Origin: Chloroflexota bacterium
GTDB taxonomy: Bacteria; Chloroflexota; Dehalococcoidia; GIF9; AB-539-J10
Length of the DNA: 9,966 nt
Direction of reading: 5' to 3'
Assembly (NCBI GenBank): GCA_015222255.1
Contig: JADFUX010000032.1
Coordinates: forward strand, 1 to 9,966
Part shown: one piece after another, positions 7,659 to 9,966 of the stretch
Layout: every line of letters begins with the position of its first letter
Numbering within the stretch: the stretch's first letter is position 1
Program-made: the position numbers and the translations under genes
The notes under the pieces: model-generated
Databases searched by the model: none
The model's input: the letters and a program-made list of their open reading frames with translations, nothing else
What the model was told of the DNA's origin: nothing

Positions 7659-9144
7659 ATTCCTGGACTAGCTCTCTGATCTCATCCGCCTTACCGTACA
7701 GTCTCTCGCTCAAGTCCTTGTCATTGTAACTCCTGAGCGTTTCCACTAACCCATCAATTACCATGGGAGGAAAGACAGCGGCCTTCTCATAGATTCCGCG
7801 ATGTTTCAACAGATTTTCTGCTGATTCCCAGCATGAGGCGGGTAGCCGTGGCAGTCTCTCCTGAATTGCCTTATGCTCAGAGGAAAAGATGTTCACGTCC
7901 ACATACAGTTCATCAACCAATTCCAACGCATCTTCCATCTCCAATCCATGTCGAGCGGCTACAGCGAGGCCGGCGAGCAAAAGATGAATGTTAGCAGAAC
8001 CATCGGGACAGCGAAACTCTACCGTCTGGCTATCAGAGAACTCCGAAGATTCCTCACTTGCCTGTGGGTTGGCATCTCTGACCATATCCTTAACGTTTAG
8101 CCATCCTAGAGGAACTCTCACTAAAACAGCGCGGGTCCTATCACCCCAGCATATGTTTGTGGGTGCTTCCTGATGGGGGACCAATCTCAGGAAAGAAATG
8201 GGCACAGTATTGCCAAAGGCAGTTAGGGAGGGAGCCAGACTCAGATAGCCAGCAATAGCCTTTCTTGCTATGTCGCTTAGTCCACTTCCTTCAATCATCA
8301 TATTATTCCCGTCTTTGACCAATCTTGTATGAATGTGAAGGCCGCTGCCGGCATGTCCCACTGAAAGCTTAGGGGCAAAGCTGATCGTTACCCCATGCTT
8401 ATACCCGATCATCCTCAATATCCATTTGGCAATCACAATCTGATCGGCAGCATCTTCTACAGGCACAGGAAGGAACTCAATCTCATGCTGCTCCATCTCT
8501 TGGTCTTCTTCGCAAATATGGCCTACTTCTTGGTGCCCATACTTTATGCTTCCTCCCGCCTGAGCAATAGCTTGCATAGCCTCGCATCTGAGTGCCTCCC
8601 ATTTAGAAAATGGGGAGGATTCCTGATAACCCTTCTCAGCCATAGTGGGGTAGAAACGCTGTCTATTGTAAAGAACGTAATACTCTAACTCTCCCATCGC
8701 CTCGAGAGTCAACCCGCTGCTACTCTTCAATGACTCATGAGCCTTTCTGACGATATTCTCTGGCGAGCTCGGCAGCGGAATCCCCTCATTTGTGTAGTAA
8801 GAGCAAAGTATGTCTAATGTGGGGATAGGAGAAAACGGGTTCACGTAGGCGGTCTTATACCGGGGAACAACATATAGGTCACTTGAGGCAGCATTGATAT
8901 GAGGGAGTAGACTGGAACCATCTACCCTTTCCCCCATTGAGAGTAGTCGGTCGAGTTGAGCTTTGGCGGTTATTACAAAATTGAGGGTCTTGAGCCTGCC
9001 ATCTCCTCCTACACATCGTAAGTTCACCATCTCAATCTTGGTCTCCTGAATAAACTTGATGAGGTCTTGTTTAGTGAACTCCTCCGGGGGCTTTCCTAAG
9101 AACCAGACTATTTTGTTCCTGTTCGTTTCCGTTATGTGGTTCAT
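7642..9144 (-). CDS. Glutamine synthetase-family protein (GSI-like, divergent)
   Basis: A 500-aa member of the glutamine synthetase superfamily (ATP-dependent ligation of ammonia or an amine to glutamate). The N-terminal beta-grasp region covers about 35-125, with the catalytic domain after it. Active-site features: E152/E154 in GELEYYVL; E206 and E221 in GHQEVG and QHEIEFLP; H270 in GSGLHIHT; R320 in SFLRLVPHQEAPTNICWG; RTRAVLVRVP; and E376/R378 in VEFRCPDGSANIHLLLAG. So catalytic competence is likely. Odd points: about seven extra acidic residues (CEEDQEME) between E206 and H220, where canonical enzymes have a short APGQ-like link, and no NLY adenylylation motif near DELYVDVN. It could be a true GlnA or a gamma-glutamyl-amine ligase; sequence alone does not settle the substrate. 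The ATG at 9144 has a consensus ribosome binding site. It faces pheT convergently. Confidence 0.88.
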   Translation of the reverse strand: MNHITETNRNKIVWFLGKPPEEFTKQDLIKFIQETKIEMVNLRCVGGDGRLKTLNFVITAKAQLDRLLSMGERVDGSSLLPHINAASSDLYVVPRYKTAYVNPFSPIPTLDILCSYYTNEGIPLPSSPENIVRKAHESLKSSSGLTLEAMGELEYYVLYNRQRFYPTMAEKGYQESSPFSKWEALRCEAMQAIAQAGGSIKYGHQEVGHICEEDQEMEQHEIEFLPVPVEDAADQIVIAKWILRMIGYKHGVTISFAPKLSVGHAGSGLHIHTRLVKDGNNMMIEGSGLSDIARKAIAGYLSLAPSLTAFGNTVPISFLRLVPHQEAPTNICWGDRTRAVLVRVPLGWLNVKDMVRDANPQASEESSEFSDSQTVEFRCPDGSANIHLLLAGLAVAARHGLEMEDALELVDELYVDVNIFSSEHKAIQERLPRLPASCWESAENLLKHRGIYEKAAVFPPMVIDGLVETLRSYNDKDLSERLYGKADEIRELVQEYLHCS

Positions 9145-9150
9145 ACTTGC

Positions 9151-9160
9151 TCACCTCCTT
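9151..9160 (-). promoter_or_regulatory. Consensus ribosome binding site of the glnA-like gene
   Basis: On the minus strand AAGGAGGTGA, nearly full complementarity to the 16S 3' end, lies 6 nt before the ATG at 9144-9142. It fixes the start and predicts strong translation, in contrast to the weak sites of thrS and pheT. Confidence 0.85.
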
Positions 9161-9278
9161 TCTTGGTTGCAGCCAACAACCTCAGTAATTCCTATGAACT
9201 GTTCCGTCTGAGACCAGATAACTAGAACTAGCACTACAGGCGGACACGAGGATCGCCTAACCCGCGCTGGGCTGTGAC

Positions 9279-9307
9279 ATTGTAGCATTCGCGCTGGTGC
9301 CTATGAA
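9279..9307 (-). promoter_or_regulatory. Candidate sigma70-type promoter of the glnA-like gene
   Basis: On the minus strand TTCATA (9307-9302, 4 of 6 to TTGACA) is followed after 17 bp by TACAAT (9284-9279, 5 of 6 to TATAAT), preceded by TGC as an extended -10. Initiation near 9272 gives a leader of about 128 nt. This is a better consensus match than any other site seen in the window. Confidence 0.45.
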
Positions 9308-9613
9308 GCTAACTCTCTCCCAGCTCTTCGATAAGCCTCGGTTCGGGCTATTTCGTATTTGGGCAGATATAAAAAGGGCACAATCGGTCGCCCAATGGAA
9401 TTTGGAAAGGCCTTGCGCTGGTGTCCATGCTACGCTGATGGATCTTTGGTATCAAGGTGGAGTTGGTTGATTAGGAGGGGTGGGACACAACGAGGCCAGC
9501 TAGACTATGTCCCATTCCTACCCAGTCAGAGCAGGACAGTCAATCGTTGCCGGGAGGTTGAAAGCTAAGTCGCTAGCCAGAAGGAGAAGTAACCAACAAC
9601 TGAACGAATGGAT
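9308..9613. other. Gene-free spacer between divergent glnA-like and nifU-like genes
   Basis: About 300 bp without a convincing gene. A short + frame (9359-9568) has no ribosome binding site and a composition rich in Arg, Trp and Cys that does not look like a real protein. The region holds an inverted repeat, TGGGACA (9481-9487) and TGTCCCA (9508-9514). A copy of GCGCTGGTG-x-C-x-ATG near 9417 matches a copy near 9291. Any promoter for the nifU-like gene must lie here, but no strong -35/-10 pair was found. Confidence 0.4.
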
Positions 9614-9625
9614 AGGAGGCACAAC

Positions 9626-9843
9626 ATGCGTGACAAGTAGAAACCGTTCTAAACGAAATAAGGCCTGCTTTGCTGGCAGATGGTGGTGATGTGGAGCTGG
9701 TGGATGTCAGCGACGGCGTGGTGACACTGAGACTGACTGGCGCCTGTAATGGCTGCCCCATGGCGGTCATGACCCTGAGGCATGGCATTGAGTGGGTGCT
9801 CAAAGAGCAAGTGCCTGAGATTAAAGAAGTGGTCGCTGTCTAG
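9626..9843 (+). pseudogene. NifU C-terminal-domain Fe-S scaffold protein, frameshifted near start
   Basis: From 9637 to the TAG at 9841-9843 the frame encodes VETVLNEIRPALLADGGDVE followed by LVDVSDGVVTLRLTGACNGC and IEWVLKEQVPEIKEVVAV. This is a complete stand-alone NifU C-terminal (Nfu-type) domain with its CxxC cluster ligands (CNGC). Such proteins assemble and transfer Fe-S clusters in the cytosol. A start ATG at 9626 with a near-perfect AGGAGG (9614-9619, 6 nt upstream) encodes MRDK in a different frame, then hits TAG at 9638-9640. Adding one base after AAG (9635-9637) joins the halves into a 72-aa protein of the normal family form. I infer a recent single-base deletion or a sequence error. 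No slippery site for programmed frameshifting is evident. No alternative start exists before the conserved ADGGD. Confidence 0.85.
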
Positions 9844-9902
9844 GCGACTGGACTCTCGCTCTCGCTGGTGATGTGGGTTTGCAGGTGTGATGGAGGGAGC
9901 AG

Positions 9903-9966
9903 GTGAAGGACAATGCCAGGAATTCGGGACGGGCAGAAAATCCGGTGAAGGAAGACCGCGCCAGGA
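9903..9966 (+). CDS. Possible start of a further gene, truncated by window end
   Basis: A GTG at 9903 is preceded by GGAGGGAG (9892-9899) at short spacing. It opens 21 codons (VKDNARNSGRAENPVKEDRA, then R) to the edge. The peptide is hydrophilic and not recognised. The first 60 bp after nifU are non-coding. Other frames in this short stretch are also open, so the call is weak. Confidence 0.2.
   Translation, partial: MKDNARNSGRAENPVKEDRAR

Noticed and set aside
9359..9568. 69-codon + strand frame between the divergent genes.
   Set aside because: No ribosome binding site, unusual Trp/Arg/Cys-rich composition and no recognisable motif.
9573..9803. Minus-strand frame opposite the nifU-like gene.
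   Set aside because: It is the antisense shadow of the clearly recognisable NifU domain on the + strand.

Overview
The window is a bacterial chromosomal segment built around the translation operon thrS-infC-rpmI-rplT-pheS-pheT. This runs on the + strand from about 955 to 7447 and takes up roughly two thirds of the window. Base composition is mixed, with no strong GC or AT bias. The threonyl-tRNA synthetase has no TGS domain, and the accessory neighbours are a glutamine synthetase-family protein and a stand-alone NifU-type Fe-S scaffold domain. These traits would fit an anaerobic lineage such as Chloroflexota (Dehalococcoidia-like), but that placement is a tentative inference and no taxonomic marker here proves it.

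Layout. 1-414 (- strand) is the C-terminal part of an ISL3-family transposase. It has lost its 5' half and runs off the left edge. 415-954 is about 540 bp with no convincing gene; it must hold the operon promoter and leader. 955-7447 is the operon: thrS (TGS-less), infC (apparent AUA start in a 4-bp overlap with the thrS stop), rpmI (GTG start, 23-bp overlap with infC), an unusually wide 199-bp gap with a hairpin, rplT (TTG start), pheS (1-bp TAATG overlap with rplT) and pheT. 7448-7641 is a convergent gap holding a short unrecognised reading-frame remnant. A perfect 12-bp-stem palindrome covers the glnA-like stop codon. 7642-9144 (- strand) is a glutamine synthetase-family gene with a strong ribosome binding site and a recognisable sigma70-type promoter. 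9145-9625 is intergenic. 9626-9843 (+) is a NifU C-terminal-domain gene that is complete except for an apparent single-base deletion at codon 4/5. 9844-9966 may contain the start of a further + strand gene.

How the genes work together. The operon makes two class II aminoacyl-tRNA synthetases (ThrRS and the alpha and beta subunits of PheRS), initiation factor IF3, and ribosomal proteins bL35 and uL20. This is the classic, widely conserved grouping, tightly coupled by overlapping stop and start codons. The AUA start of infC is the main regulatory feature: IF3 discriminates against non-canonical start codons, so this start would give translational feedback on IF3 itself. No clearly new defence or mobile system is present. 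The items most worth a second look are the infC start, the rpmI-rplT gap, the palindrome over the glnA-like stop, and the frameshifted NifU-like gene.
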